The notes: generated by a model not told the origin, from the sequence alone. Numbered from the stretch's first letter, positions 8,591-16,818 are shown. The stretch: 45,691 nucleotides of DNA from JBHPCZ01 sp042573625 (GCA_042573625.1 JBHPCZ010000012.1:1-45691), one strand, 5' to 3'. Made by a program: numbers and translations.

Positions 8591-9606
8591 TATCCGTTTT
8601 CCTGGGTAAACCTGATCAGCGCTTCCAGTTTCTCCCGGGCTGCGCCCTCGTCAATGGATTTTTCGGCTGCGCGAATTCCTTCTGCAAAATCCTCAGCAAC
8701 ACCCGATGCCACAAGAGCTGCAGAGGAATTCAGCAATACAACATTCCGTTTGGGACCTTTTTCCCCATTCAGAATACTTCGAGTGATGTCGGCATTTACT
8801 TCAGGGTCACCCCCGACGAGATCCTGCGGATTCGCCTGTTTCCCAAAAAACTGTTCCGGTGAGATGTCATAGGTGCGGATCAGATCATCCTTCAGTTCGG
8901 AGATTCGTGTGGGTGCACAAACAGAAATCTCATCCAGTCCATCGTGCCCATGGGCGACAAAGGCGCGTTTTGCACCCAGGAGTTTGAGGGCATGGGCAAA
9001 CATTTCCGTTAATTCGGGGGCGTATACCCCCAACAGCTGGCAGTTGGCGCCGGCCGGATTTGTGAGCGGTCCCAGCATGTTGAAGATGCTTCGGAGCCCT
9101 ACTTCTTGTCTTGCTTTGGCGGCATACCGCATTGCGCCGTGAAAAAGCGGGGCGAAGAGAAAGCCGATACCGATCTCTTCGACAGCCTCTTCGACGATCT
9201 CCGGCGCTGTGTCGAGTTTTACGCCAAGGGTTTCAAGAAGATCAGCGCTGCCGCATTGACTCGATACCGAGCGATTACCATGCTTGGCGACCGTTACGCC
9301 GCAACCCGCGACAACCAGTGCTGTTGTCGTGGAAATGTTAAAAGTTTGAGCACCGTCTCCGCCGGTTCCGCAGGTGTCAACCACAGTAGAAGCTGAAGTT
9401 TGAATGCGCAGTGCTTTCCGACGCATGGCCCGAGCCGCTCCGGCCAGCTCCTCGAATGTTTCGCCCTTGGTGGCAAGAGCGGCCATAAAAGCGGCGATCT
9501 GTGTGTCGGTAACGTTTCCTGAAAAAATTTCGGTGATCATTTGAGACATTTGAGTTTCGTTCAAGTCGTTTCCCTGAACAATGGTGTTTAGATTTTCCCG
9601 AAACAT
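8590..9606 (-). CDS. trpD: Anthranilate phosphoribosyltransferase
   Basis: The 338-residue enzyme has the PRPP-binding CGTGGDG motif at about 80-86, KHGNRSVSS at about 108-116, the Gly-rich NMLGPLTNPA and the C-terminal ALVASGVAEDF. It joins anthranilate to phosphoribosyl pyrophosphate. Length is normal for the family. An AAGGGGG sequence lies upstream of the ATG at 9606. It overlaps trpC and follows trpG by 35 bases. Confidence 0.96.
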   Translation of the reverse strand: MFRENLNTIVQGNDLNETQMSQMITEIFSGNVTDTQIAAFMAALATKGETFEELAGAARAMRRKALRIQTSASTVVDTCGTGGDGAQTFNISTTTALVVAGCGVTVAKHGNRSVSSQCGSADLLETLGVKLDTAPEIVEEAVEEIGIGFLFAPLFHGAMRYAAKARQEVGLRSIFNMLGPLTNPAGANCQLLGVYAPELTEMFAHALKLLGAKRAFVAHGHDGLDEISVCAPTRISELKDDLIRTYDISPEQFFGKQANPQDLVGGDPEVNADITRSILNGEKGPKRNVVLLNSSAALVASGVAEDFAEGIRAAEKSIDEGAAREKLEALIRFTQENG

Positions 9607-9641
9607 GATGAATGTACCCCCTTCTATTTTAAGCTTTTGAA

Positions 9642-10244
9642 TTACTGTATTTCCGTCTGCGCGCTATTTGTATTCTCGTTCGTACTGTCCAGAAAATTTC
9701 TGAGAAGCCGTTTCCCTACAGGTGTCATGATCGATTCCGGGTGAAATTGGATGCCTTCTGTTGGGTGTTCACGGTGTCGGATTCCCATAATTTCGCCATC
9801 TTCCGATTCCGAGCTTATTTCAAGGCAATCCGGGAAATCTTCCCGTGAAACGGCGAGGGAATGATAGCGCATGGCCTGAAACGGCTTTCGAATACCTTTG
9901 TAAATCGTTTTCCCGTCAGCATTAATAGTGGATGTTTTTCCATGCATGAGCCGTTTGGCGGATACCACTTTTCCGCCAAAGGCTGCGCCAATGGCCTGGT
10001 GGCCCAGGCAGACGCCCAGGATAGGGACCTGTCCGGAAAAGTGCTTCACTACAGGAAGAGATAGCCCTGCGGATTCCGGACGGCCGGGTCCCGGTGATAT
10101 CACGAATCCGGAAGGGTTCCAGGAAATAAGATCTGACATCAACACAGCGTCATTCCGGATGACCTTTACCGGCGTACCGATTTGCTCCAGGTATTGAACC
10201 AGGTTGTAAGTAAAAGAATCATAGTTGTCTATCATTACGATCAT
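9642..10244 (-). CDS. trpG: Anthranilate synthase glutamine amidotransferase subunit
   Basis: The 200-residue class I glutaminase begins with the family start IDNYDSFTYNLVQYLEQIG. The nucleophile Cys is in PILGVCLGHQAIG at about 76-88, with the catalytic His-Glu pair in EGIQFHPESI near the C-terminus. It delivers ammonia to TrpE and may also serve PabB. The ATG at 10244 has GGAG eight bases upstream. A MITE of 278 bp and further spacer separate it from trpE, the next gene upstream. Confidence 0.93.
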   Translation of the reverse strand: MIVMIDNYDSFTYNLVQYLEQIGTPVKVIRNDAVLMSDLISWNPSGFVISPGPGRPESAGLSLPVVKHFSGQVPILGVCLGHQAIGAAFGGKVVSAKRLMHGKTSTINADGKTIYKGIRKPFQAMRYHSLAVSREDFPDCLEISSESEDGEIMGIRHREHPTEGIQFHPESIMTPVGKRLLRNFLDSTNENTNSAQTEIQ

Positions 10245-10271
10245 CGTTTTATCTCCATGGCATAAATTATT

Positions 10272-10385
10272 TTTAAAGTGATCAACTATTCGTCCATACA
10301 GAGTGTTTTAGTCAAAATCTCCCGAACTCAATATATTTTTTTGATTGCAAATCGATTTTGTACTGTTTTCAAGGCCCAAATAAAT
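10272..10385. other. Spacer between trpG and the MITE
   Basis: This is AT-rich DNA with no open frame or strong hairpin. It is the left flank of the hairpin element and ends in the target duplication AAATAAAT (10378-10385). No convincing promoter for trpG was found in it. Confidence 0.35.
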
Positions 10386-10663
10386 GAACAGTCGGGGAGT
10401 TTTCGCTGTTAGGCCGCTCCATGGATAATCATCTTTTAAACCGTGTGAACTCGTGTATTAAGGATCGTAAAAAAGAACAGAGGCTTTCATAGTAAAAACA
10501 ACTGGTTCGTTTAATGAATGGTGACCTCTTGCGATGTAAGATTTGTGCAATGTGTCTGTTCTTTCTAACGATCCTTAATACACTCAAACAGCACACGCTT
10601 TAAAGCCTGATCATCCATTTCGCTAATTTATTAAGCTTTATGATAAAAACTCCCCGACCCCTC
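10386..10663. mobile_element. MITE-like hairpin element, copy 1, inside the trp operon
   Basis: The element is 278 bp and is flanked by the 8-bp direct repeat AAATAAAT (10378-10385 and 10664-10671), which fits a target-site duplication. The right end is CTCCCCGACCCCTC; the left end GAACAGTCGGGGAG is its inverse with three changes. The interior is a long imperfect palindrome: a GTATTAAGGATCGT...AAGAACAG arm faces CTGTTCTTT...ACGATCCTTAATAC. There is no open frame. A full homologue lies at 43443-43718. It would fold into a long hairpin in the trp transcript between trpE and trpG. Confidence 0.85.
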
Positions 10664-10690
10664 AAATAAATTCTTTATGAGAAATGCGGA

Positions 10691-12169
10691 CTATGCACCT
10701 TGTAAAAGCTGGAGTGCTTTCTGCATTGCCATTGCTTTGTTGACGACTTCCACACGTTCGCTTTCAGGATCGGAGTCCGCAACGATTCCGGCCCCTGCAC
10801 GAACAGTCAGCTTCTCGTTCTCAATGGAGGCTGTCCGGATGGTAATGGCCATATCCATATTCCCGTGGAACGAAATATAACCGACGGCGCCGCCATAGGG
10901 ACCTCTGGGTTCCGCTTCAAGCTCGGCGATGATCTCCATGGCTCTGACCTTGGGCGCCCCGGACAGAGTGCCGGCAGGGAAGGTGGCTCTGAGTAAGTCC
11001 CATGCATCGTATTCAGGTTTCAGGTCACAACAGATGTTAGAAACCAGGTGCATGACATGAGAATATCGCTCCACGATCATAAGATCCGTTACCTGTACTG
11101 TTCCGGTTTCCGCCACTCTTCCCAGGTCGTTTCGTCCCAGATCCACCAGCATGAGGTGTTCCGCCCGTTCTTTCTCATCCTCAAGAAGCTCGCTGGCCAG
11201 GGCTCTATCTTCCTGCTCGCTTTTTCCCCTGGGACGGGTGCCGGCAATGGGGCGAAGGGTTGCAATTCTATTTTCCAGTCGCACCATGGTCTCCGGTGAA
11301 GAACCCACCAGAGCCATATCGTCCAAATGAAGAAAGTAAAGATAGGGCGAAGGATTGATATATCGCTGTGCCCGGTAAAGTGTCCAGAGATCAGGTGAGG
11401 GTGAACAGATAAAGGGCTTGGAAATAACGGTCTGGATCACATCACCTGCCCGGATATATTCTTTTATCTTTTTGACCAGAGACCGGAAAGTATCGTCTTC
11501 CCATGGCGCTTCAAGTTTATAATCGGTATCGTATATATCGGTCTTCTTCAGAGGAAGGTGCATCTCCACCTCCTGAACCAGAGATTGAACCTTGGTGATA
11601 GCCGATTTAAAAGCCTCGTTCGCATTCTGCTCCTTATCCAGAAATGATATAACGACGCCAAGCAGTGTATGTCGGATATTGTCGAATATGATGAGTTGGT
11701 CGGGTATAATGAAATGCGCGATCGGTTTGTTTTTAGGCAGAAGATTGGGGATCGATTCAAAAAAGGAGACCATTTCATAGGTAAAATATCCGACCAGTCC
11801 TCCCCAAAACCGCGGCAGTCCCGGTACCTGGGCCGGCTGATATTGCTCCATCAAGGACCGAAGGACGGAAAGCGGATCCCCGTTGTGGGATATTTCCCTT
11901 CGGGTACTGTTTTCTGTTACTTCCACGAATTGGGGGTATATCTTTACATGGATTCTGGCAGAAACCCCCAGGAAACTGTACCTTCCCCATCGTTCTCCCC
12001 CTTCAACGCTTTCGAAGAGAAAGACAGGCCCTTTGTCCTGATAAATTTTTCTTAGAAGTGAAACCGGTGTTTCCGTATCTGCCAGCATCTCGACGCAAAC
12101 GGGGATCACGTTATACTGCTTGGCCAGTTGAAGAAATTGATCGTTGTCCGGAAATTGATGGATAAGCAT
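10691..12169 (-). CDS. trpE: Anthranilate synthase component I
   Basis: The 492-residue protein has an N-terminal LLESVEGG-type regulatory region (here VFLFESVEGGERWGRYSFLG) and the chorismate-binding C-terminal half: IQTVISKPF, SPYLYFLHLDDMALVGSSPE, RPIAGTRPRG, the acid-rich DEKERAEHLMLVDLGRNDLGRV, TFPAGTLSGAPKVRAMEII and GPYGGAVGYIS. It makes anthranilate from chorismate with TrpG. The ATG at 12169 was chosen because AAAGGTG lies five bases upstream; the frame is open for another 28 codons. It is controlled by the leader at 12313-12541. Confidence 0.95.
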   Translation of the reverse strand: MLIHQFPDNDQFLQLAKQYNVIPVCVEMLADTETPVSLLRKIYQDKGPVFLFESVEGGERWGRYSFLGVSARIHVKIYPQFVEVTENSTRREISHNGDPLSVLRSLMEQYQPAQVPGLPRFWGGLVGYFTYEMVSFFESIPNLLPKNKPIAHFIIPDQLIIFDNIRHTLLGVVISFLDKEQNANEAFKSAITKVQSLVQEVEMHLPLKKTDIYDTDYKLEAPWEDDTFRSLVKKIKEYIRAGDVIQTVISKPFICSPSPDLWTLYRAQRYINPSPYLYFLHLDDMALVGSSPETMVRLENRIATLRPIAGTRPRGKSEQEDRALASELLEDEKERAEHLMLVDLGRNDLGRVAETGTVQVTDLMIVERYSHVMHLVSNICCDLKPEYDAWDLLRATFPAGTLSGAPKVRAMEIIAELEAEPRGPYGGAVGYISFHGNMDMAITIRTASIENEKLTVRAGAGIVADSDPESERVEVVNKAMAMQKALQLLQGA

Positions 12170-12312
12170 GGAGCACCTTTTCTTTTTCTTTAATATTGAC
12201 GATTTTGTAAAAAGTCTGATTTTGCTCTCACCGTGAGCAATCTTGGGATTCATGAATCATCCGGCTACATTAAAAGCTCGGACAAACGCCCTCAAATAAA
12301 ATTGATTCCCAT

Positions 12313-12337
12313 AAAAAAAACCGTGAAGTTTTCACGG
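12313..12337 (-). terminator. Second terminator (T2) in the trp leader
   Basis: In the trpE direction a perfect 7-bp stem CCGTGAA / TTCACGG with a three-base loop (12321-12337) is followed by eight T (complement of 12313-12320). It is a strong intrinsic terminator lying between the first attenuator hairpin and trpE, so read-through to trpE requires that it too is blocked. Its 5' arm can pair instead with the 3' arm of the first terminator. Confidence 0.75.
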
Positions 12338-12356
12338 CCTTTTTCGCTTTTTAAAT

Positions 12357-12396
12357 AAAAAAAGACCGTGGGTTTTAGGGGTTGCCCGCGGTCTTT
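12357..12396 (-). terminator. First terminator (T1) of the trp attenuator
   Basis: In the trpE direction AAAGACCGCGGG (12385-12396) pairs with CCCACGGTCTTT (12361-12372), with one C-A mismatch, and the T run continues to 12357. The upstream arm can instead pair with 12437-12453 just after the Trp codons of the leader peptide. This is the terminator/antiterminator switch of a ribosome-mediated attenuator. Confidence 0.85.
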
Positions 12397-12482
12397 GTAT
12401 TTTGCTGTTTTACGCTGTAAATCAGACTGATGCGCTACCGTTGGCACGCCCCTTGATCCAAGCCTGCCACCACCAGCCAAAA
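12377..12482 (-). promoter_or_regulatory. Antiterminator switch of the trp leader RNA
   Basis: The segment AGGGG-CG-TGCC-AA-CGGT (12437-12453), immediately downstream of the last Trp codon, can pair with ACCG-CG-GGCA-A-CCCCT (12377-12392), giving 13 base pairs in three blocks. That pairing takes away the 5' arm of terminator T1. A protector pairing is also visible: TTGGC before the Trp codons (within 12476-12482) with GCCAA (12441-12445). A ribosome stalled at Trp codons would cover the first segment and free the antiterminator. Confidence 0.75.
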
Positions 12483-12529
12483 TATGCTGTGTCCGTAATT
12501 CCTATATTGTGTATTTTAAAAATTTCCAT
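12422..12529 (-). CDS. trpL: trp operon leader peptide (WWWQAW)
   Basis: A 35-codon frame starts MEIFKIHNIG and contains the Trp run GWWWQAW, four Trp codons within six codons, before ending GSASV and TGA. Read-through of an extra in-frame ATG at 12541 would add four residues (MEKN), but 12529 lies better placed relative to the predicted transcription start. Trp is otherwise rare, and the frame lies directly before the terminator pair upstream of trpE, the classical arrangement for attenuation by stalling at Trp codons. The ribosome-binding site (GGA followed by A-rich sequence) is weak. Confidence 0.85.
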   Translation of the reverse strand: MEIFKIHNIGITDTAYFGWWWQAWIKGRANGSASV

Positions 12530-12554
12530 ATTTTTTTCCATGTTATTCGCAAGC

Positions 12555-12584
12555 AACCTACCTGTATTTCATGCTGTTTGTCAA
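12555..12584 (-). promoter_or_regulatory. Promoter of the trp operon
   Basis: On the minus strand TTGACA (12579-12584) is followed after 18 bases by TAGGTT (12555-12560). The -35 box is perfect and the -10 box is weak. The predicted start, near 12548, lies just before the leader peptide, as expected for an attenuated operon. Confidence 0.5.
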
Positions 12585-12764
12585 GACCTTTTTCTGAGAA
12601 GTCAATCACCCTTATGCGCTTCCGAAATTTATTTGGTTTAGCTAAAAATACTGACATTGCCGATGGACTTTTCTTTCTCATATTGCCAGAGGTGCTTTGA
12701 GCCTTGACTTGGATTGCTATTTTAACCTATGGATTGAAGAACAGTTCAGTAATGAAGTATTGGG

Positions 12765-12906
12765 GAGACATTTGAAAAACGCCCCCTTTTGCCCAATTCC
12801 GGTGTCAGGCTCAAATTTTAATCCTCGAAATACTATATGTATTCCTGTGGTTAAAATTTTCGCCTTTCGTGGCCTTGAACAAAATTGAACATTTTTCAAA
12901 GGTCTC
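12765..12906. repeat. 142-bp element with 17-bp terminal inverted repeats
   Basis: The left end GAGACATTTGAAAAACG and the inverse of the right end, GAGACCTTTGAAAAATG, differ at two of 17 positions. The interior has no convincing gene. No target duplication is obvious. It looks like a small non-autonomous transposable element, different from the GAGGGG family, lying just upstream of cinA. Confidence 0.6.
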
Positions 12907-12940
12907 CCGGATTAAAAAGAGAGGAGTGGTAGTGTAAAAC

Positions 12941-14194
12941 ATGATCGCAGAGATTCTTGCCACAGGTGATGAAATCCGTTCAGGAGCGTTGATCGACAGC
13001 AATTCAGCTCATATTGCCAAACAGCTGGAGGAAGCCGGCGTTGAGGTCATCCGTCACTCTTGTACGGGTGATGATTTAGATGCTCTTGCTTCCATTCTAA
13101 GAGAGATCGGCAATCGTTCGGATATTGCCGTTGTAACCGGCGGCCTGGGCCCGACGACGGACGACCTTTCGGCAGAAGCCGCAGCAGCGGCTGGGAGGGT
13201 TGATCTTGTATTGAATAACAGAGCGCTGGGTTGGGTTGAGGAGGCTTTTGAAAAACGAAAATGGCCGATGAGTGAATCGAATAAAAAACAGGCCGTGCTG
13301 CCAGAAGGGGCTGAACCGCTTTACAACCCGGTAGGAACAGCGCCGGGATTTTTGTTAAAAATTGGCCGGTGTTCGTTTTTCTTTCTTCCCGGTGTTCCTT
13401 TTGAGATGCGGCGAATGATTTCCGATACGGTCCTTCCCCGACTCATCAAAATGCAGGGTACTCGCAGGGAATTTCGTCTGTCCGGAACCATCACCACATT
13501 CGGGTTAGGTGAAGCATCAACAAACGAAAGGCTTGCCGGTTTCACAGAGGAGTTTCCGGAAATCAAACTGGGGCTTCGGGCCAAGTTTCCTGAAATCCAC
13601 ATCAAGTTTTATGTCCGCGGCAACGATGAGAATGTTCTGAAAAAGATGATGGATGAAGGGGCCGAATGGGTATTGCAAAAAATGGGTAAAAACGTCATCT
13701 CCTCACGGGGTGCTTCTATGGAGGAGGAGGTGGGAAGTCTCATGAACCAAAAGAAGGCGACCATTGCTGTGGCCGAAAGCTGTACCGGTGGTTTGGTGTC
13801 CCACTGGCTGACCAATGTGCCGGGCAGTTCTGACTATTTTCTCTTTTCCGGTGTTACCTACTCAAACCAGGCCAAGATCGACGTGCTCGGCGTCTCTTCG
13901 GATACCTTAAGAGAATTCGGTGCAGTACACGAAGAGACCGCAAAAGAGATGGCAGACAGAGCCCGGCAAATCAGCAAAGCAACTTACGGCCTTTCGACCA
14001 GCGGTATTGCAGGACCCGGTGGCGGAACCCCGGAAAAGCCAGTGGGTACGATCTGCGTCGGGCTTGCCACGCCCTTTACTGTAGAAGGTCACCGGTTCGA
14101 GTTTCCTTTTAAAAGGAGGTCGAGAAACAAGCAGATATTTGCCATGACAGCCCTTGACTTGTTGCGACGAGAACTGATGAACGATGATTCCTGA
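12941..14194 (+). CDS. cinA: CinA-family NMN amidohydrolase / MoCF-domain protein
   Basis: The 417-residue protein has both CinA domains. Residues 1 to about 170 are MoaB/MogA-like (MIAEILATGDEI at the start, VVTGGLGPTTDDLS at about 65-78, FFFLPGVPFEM). Residues about 255-410 are the PncC-type nicotinamide-mononucleotide deamidase domain (AVAESCTGGLVSHWL, FSGVTYSNQAK, GIAGPGGGTPEKPVGT). It probably salvages NMN in NAD metabolism. The AGGAG sequence is rather far (14 bases) from the ATG, but the start matches the family. Its stop abuts the next gene. Confidence 0.93.
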   Translation: MIAEILATGDEIRSGALIDSNSAHIAKQLEEAGVEVIRHSCTGDDLDALASILREIGNRSDIAVVTGGLGPTTDDLSAEAAAAAGRVDLVLNNRALGWVEEAFEKRKWPMSESNKKQAVLPEGAEPLYNPVGTAPGFLLKIGRCSFFFLPGVPFEMRRMISDTVLPRLIKMQGTRREFRLSGTITTFGLGEASTNERLAGFTEEFPEIKLGLRAKFPEIHIKFYVRGNDENVLKKMMDEGAEWVLQKMGKNVISSRGASMEEEVGSLMNQKKATIAVAESCTGGLVSHWLTNVPGSSDYFLFSGVTYSNQAKIDVLGVSSDTLREFGAVHEETAKEMADRARQISKATYGLSTSGIAGPGGGTPEKPVGTICVGLATPFTVEGHRFEFPFKRRSRNKQIFAMTALDLLRRELMNDDS

Positions 14195-14221
14195 TTGCGG
14201 TACGCGTTCTATGTTGACAAA

Positions 14222-14809
14222 ATGAGAATTCATTTAAAAAAATGGCAAACCGACATGTTTGCAGATTTACTCGAACAGATTCCTGCATACCCCAGAAAAG
14301 TCCTCGAGGGGCAAGTATCCGTCATCACCTATGGGGATCTGGCAATGGGCGGCGGCTGGTACGAAAATGGAAGGGTTTCCATTTCACCTGCGATCCGGCA
14401 CCCGAGGCTCTTTATCGAGAGAACGATGCACGAATGCGGCCATGGCATTGAGGAATGGCTGGGTCAAAACGAACACGATCTGCATTCGTGTAATCTTGAA
14501 CAGGTTGCCGACGGCTTTGCTCTATCGCTGTTGTATCCGAAAATTCTTGCCGAGCCGGGATTAAAAAAAATAAGAAAGATTTACAAAGGATCACTCTTTG
14601 CAGACGGTTTTCCGAGTATTGATACTGAAAGACTCATTGCACACTATGTCCGTGGTTCTGAAGCGTCTATGCAGGAAAATTATCTAAACCGCGGTGCTAA
14701 GATATCAAAGTTGCTAAGGGGTTTATTCGAAGAACAGAAAGACGGTTTTCTAAGACGCCATTCAGCCAATTTTGTTTCTTCCAGTGAAGCGCGTCGTCAT
14801 TCTTCCTGA
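14222..14809 (+). CDS. M78 (ImmA/IrrE)-like zinc metallopeptidase
   Basis: The protein has about 195 residues from ATG 14222; TTG at 14195 directly after the cinA stop is an alternative. It carries HECGH, an HExxH zinc site, and about 25 residues later LEQVADGFALSLLYP, which matches the E-x-x-A-N/D-x-F-A-x-x-L-L-x-P third-ligand segment of M78 peptidases. No helix-turn-helix domain is visible. Relatives cut repressors (ImmA) or regulate stress responses (IrrE). The partner here is unknown, and neighbouring genes give no phage context. Confidence 0.6.
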   Translation: MRIHLKKWQTDMFADLLEQIPAYPRKVLEGQVSVITYGDLAMGGGWYENGRVSISPAIRHPRLFIERTMHECGHGIEEWLGQNEHDLHSCNLEQVADGFALSLLYPKILAEPGLKKIRKIYKGSLFADGFPSIDTERLIAHYVRGSEASMQENYLNRGAKISKLLRGLFEEQKDGFLRRHSANFVSSSEARRHSS

Positions 14810-14905
14810 CACCTAAAACAATACCTGTTCCAAATGGCGTTTTGTTTTATTACCGTTACTATTTTTAACTACTTTTTTGACAGTTACTATCTATGGTTAA
14901 GAGGA

Positions 14906-16324
14906 TTACAAACCAACTCTTACACTATACTTTACCTTTACTTCTCCGTCACCGGGGACTTTAACATCGAATCGTATTCGAAACGCATCGATTTTTTTAT
15001 AGGGATGGGTGGTCTCCAGTACTTTCCAGTTTCCGTATAACGGTTCTTCAATACCGACGCTGACATCCTTTTTCTTGTGGTTTCTCAGGGTAATCTCCCA
15101 TTCTGATTCATGGCGATTCGAGGTAATTCGGCGGTAGTTTGTTTGGACCCGTTCCGCAACCACATCAAAGGCTTCTCCAATTTTCAGACGAACCACTTCA
15201 TCTTTGGGAGTATGCGCTATTTTGTCTTCACCGATAAATTGAAGGCTTCCGTCATCGTCTTCTTTATAGAGGCGCACAATCCCTTCCGGGAGCGGCATTC
15301 CGAGGCGGTTGTCTTTGGAATTTGCAAATTGGACATAGACATTTACCGGTTGTTTTGGGCGTTGATCCCGGTACTGCCGAAAAAAATAATTCCTGTTTCC
15401 CTGGACCAGAAGTTCTTTTTGAACCCTTTTGATTGCAGATTCGAGAAGACTCACCTGTTTGGTCTGCCTGTTCTTTATGGTCGTTTTTCGCTTCAAATTG
15501 TATATGTGATATTCAAAGAAGGCCTTTTCTTCAAATTGAGGTCCTCGGTCGCTTTTCATTGCTTCCATCGCGTATGCCCTGTCTTCAAATCTTTCCTCGA
15601 CGCGATGTACTTCGCCTGCAACCAGCTTGAGTTGGGCATCTTTATAGGTTGTCCCGCTTTTATTATCCAAGGTAACCCATCCGGATATATCTGCTGCCGT
15701 ATCATCCTGGTTTAAAACCAGGACATAATCCGCCTTCCAATTAATATTTTTAGTAAGATAAGAGACCTCCAGACGATGGGATTTTTGACTCGTGTTTGAG
15801 TAAAGCCACATGAGGGTCGGTTTTGAGATAAGGTTTTCGGGTATTCCGGGAAGGACCTTGTATCCCGGATGGCCGAGGTATATTTCATTGTCTATTTTAA
15901 ATATTTGTCCCTTGTTGTTGCTCAGAAGGATTGCTTCAGCCACATCTTTTCTGTCCTGAAATTTGTTCCAGTCGATAATTTTAATTTTTTCCCCGACATA
16001 TTTGTCGAGAAGTTTATCCGCGCTCATCAGATCATACTCGTAATTCTGCTCGAGTATGGTGAATTTTTCCGGGAAATTGAGTGATTTTACATGAACGGTG
16101 ACCGGCATAATATGCGAAGCGACATTCATGAATCTTAATTCGCCTTCTCCCACCGGCAGATTGATTTTACGCGTCTCCTTGATCAGGCCGATGTTGCTGT
16201 TATACACGGTGACATTGACCGCTATCTGATCATCGGTACTGCTTTCCAAAACCTTTTGACTTGATGCGAATGCGGTTGAAACAGACAGAAGCACCAGACA
16301 AATAATGAAGTACTTGGTTTTCAT
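14906..16324 (-). CDS. Secreted DUF4139-domain protein
   Basis: The 472-residue protein has a signal peptide (MKTKYFIICLVLLSVSTAFAS, cleavage after the Ala-rich end). Its body is beta-rich and matches DUF4139-type proteins: VTVYNSNIGLIKETRKI near the N-terminus, a central NINWKADYVLVL strand and a C-terminal YRRITSNRHESEWEITLRNHKK barrel-like segment. The function is unknown; it is probably periplasmic. AAGGA lies seven bases before the ATG at 16324, so the longer upstream frame was not used. Confidence 0.75.
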   Translation of the reverse strand: MKTKYFIICLVLLSVSTAFASSQKVLESSTDDQIAVNVTVYNSNIGLIKETRKINLPVGEGELRFMNVASHIMPVTVHVKSLNFPEKFTILEQNYEYDLMSADKLLDKYVGEKIKIIDWNKFQDRKDVAEAILLSNNKGQIFKIDNEIYLGHPGYKVLPGIPENLISKPTLMWLYSNTSQKSHRLEVSYLTKNINWKADYVLVLNQDDTAADISGWVTLDNKSGTTYKDAQLKLVAGEVHRVEERFEDRAYAMEAMKSDRGPQFEEKAFFEYHIYNLKRKTTIKNRQTKQVSLLESAIKRVQKELLVQGNRNYFFRQYRDQRPKQPVNVYVQFANSKDNRLGMPLPEGIVRLYKEDDDGSLQFIGEDKIAHTPKDEVVRLKIGEAFDVVAERVQTNYRRITSNRHESEWEITLRNHKKKDVSVGIEEPLYGNWKVLETTHPYKKIDAFRIRFDVKVPGDGEVKVKYSVRVGL

Positions 16325-16456
16325 GGGGTTTTCCTTCCGTTTATCTATATTCAAGCCCTCAATTCTATTACTCCAACACCTCTGGGATCTGAGGGGAGGG
16401 CTTTTTGGCCTTCCTCAAGGAGATAAACCAAAGCCAAGTCCTTTGGGCTCGGTCTT

Positions 16457-16744
16457 TTACTCTTTCTTTTCAGCCTCTGAAACCATTTTCCATTTTTTGT
16501 CTTCTTTGATGAGTTGAATCTCCTCAGCAAAGTTGATCGTTCCGGAAATTTTAAGGACGGCCTTGTTTTCGGTTTGTTCAAGCACGGCATATTCCAGACC
16601 GGAGGTGTCAAACTCATTCCCGGCAAATTTTTCCTCAATATAATTTTTTCCCACATCTTCCGGTTTGTTTTCCTTTTTGAAAACATTGCACCCTGTGGTT
16701 GCCAAAAGGGCCAAACAGCAAAAAATACATAACAATTTTTTCAT
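16457..16744 (-). CDS. Small lipoprotein, unknown function
   Basis: A 95-residue protein with a lipoprotein signal: MKKLLCIFCCLALLATTGC, with the lipobox Cys at residue 19. The mature part is charged and ends in a KWKMVSEAEKK strand, similar to DUF4878-type folds where a short domain follows the lipid anchor; that link is a guess. GGAG lies six bases before the ATG at 16744. It sits 132 bases upstream of the DUF4139 gene on the same strand, so the two may be co-transcribed. Confidence 0.7.
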   Translation of the reverse strand: MKKLLCIFCCLALLATTGCNVFKKENKPEDVGKNYIEEKFAGNEFDTSGLEYAVLEQTENKAVLKISGTINFAEEIQLIKEDKKWKMVSEAEKKE

Positions 16745-16818
16745 TTCATTCTCCCTTTTCCGATTTTTAATTATTTTGCCCAATAATTATTCCAATTCCT
16801 TATTTCCAATAATCACTT

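Noticed and set aside
8491..8862. Long plus-strand frames inside trpC and trpD
   Set aside because: They are antisense shadows of well-conserved trp genes with no family of their own.
12292..12480. 62-codon minus-strand frame across the trp attenuator
   Set aside because: It is a second reading frame of the leader; the Trp-rich frame is the functional one and this frame runs through both terminators.
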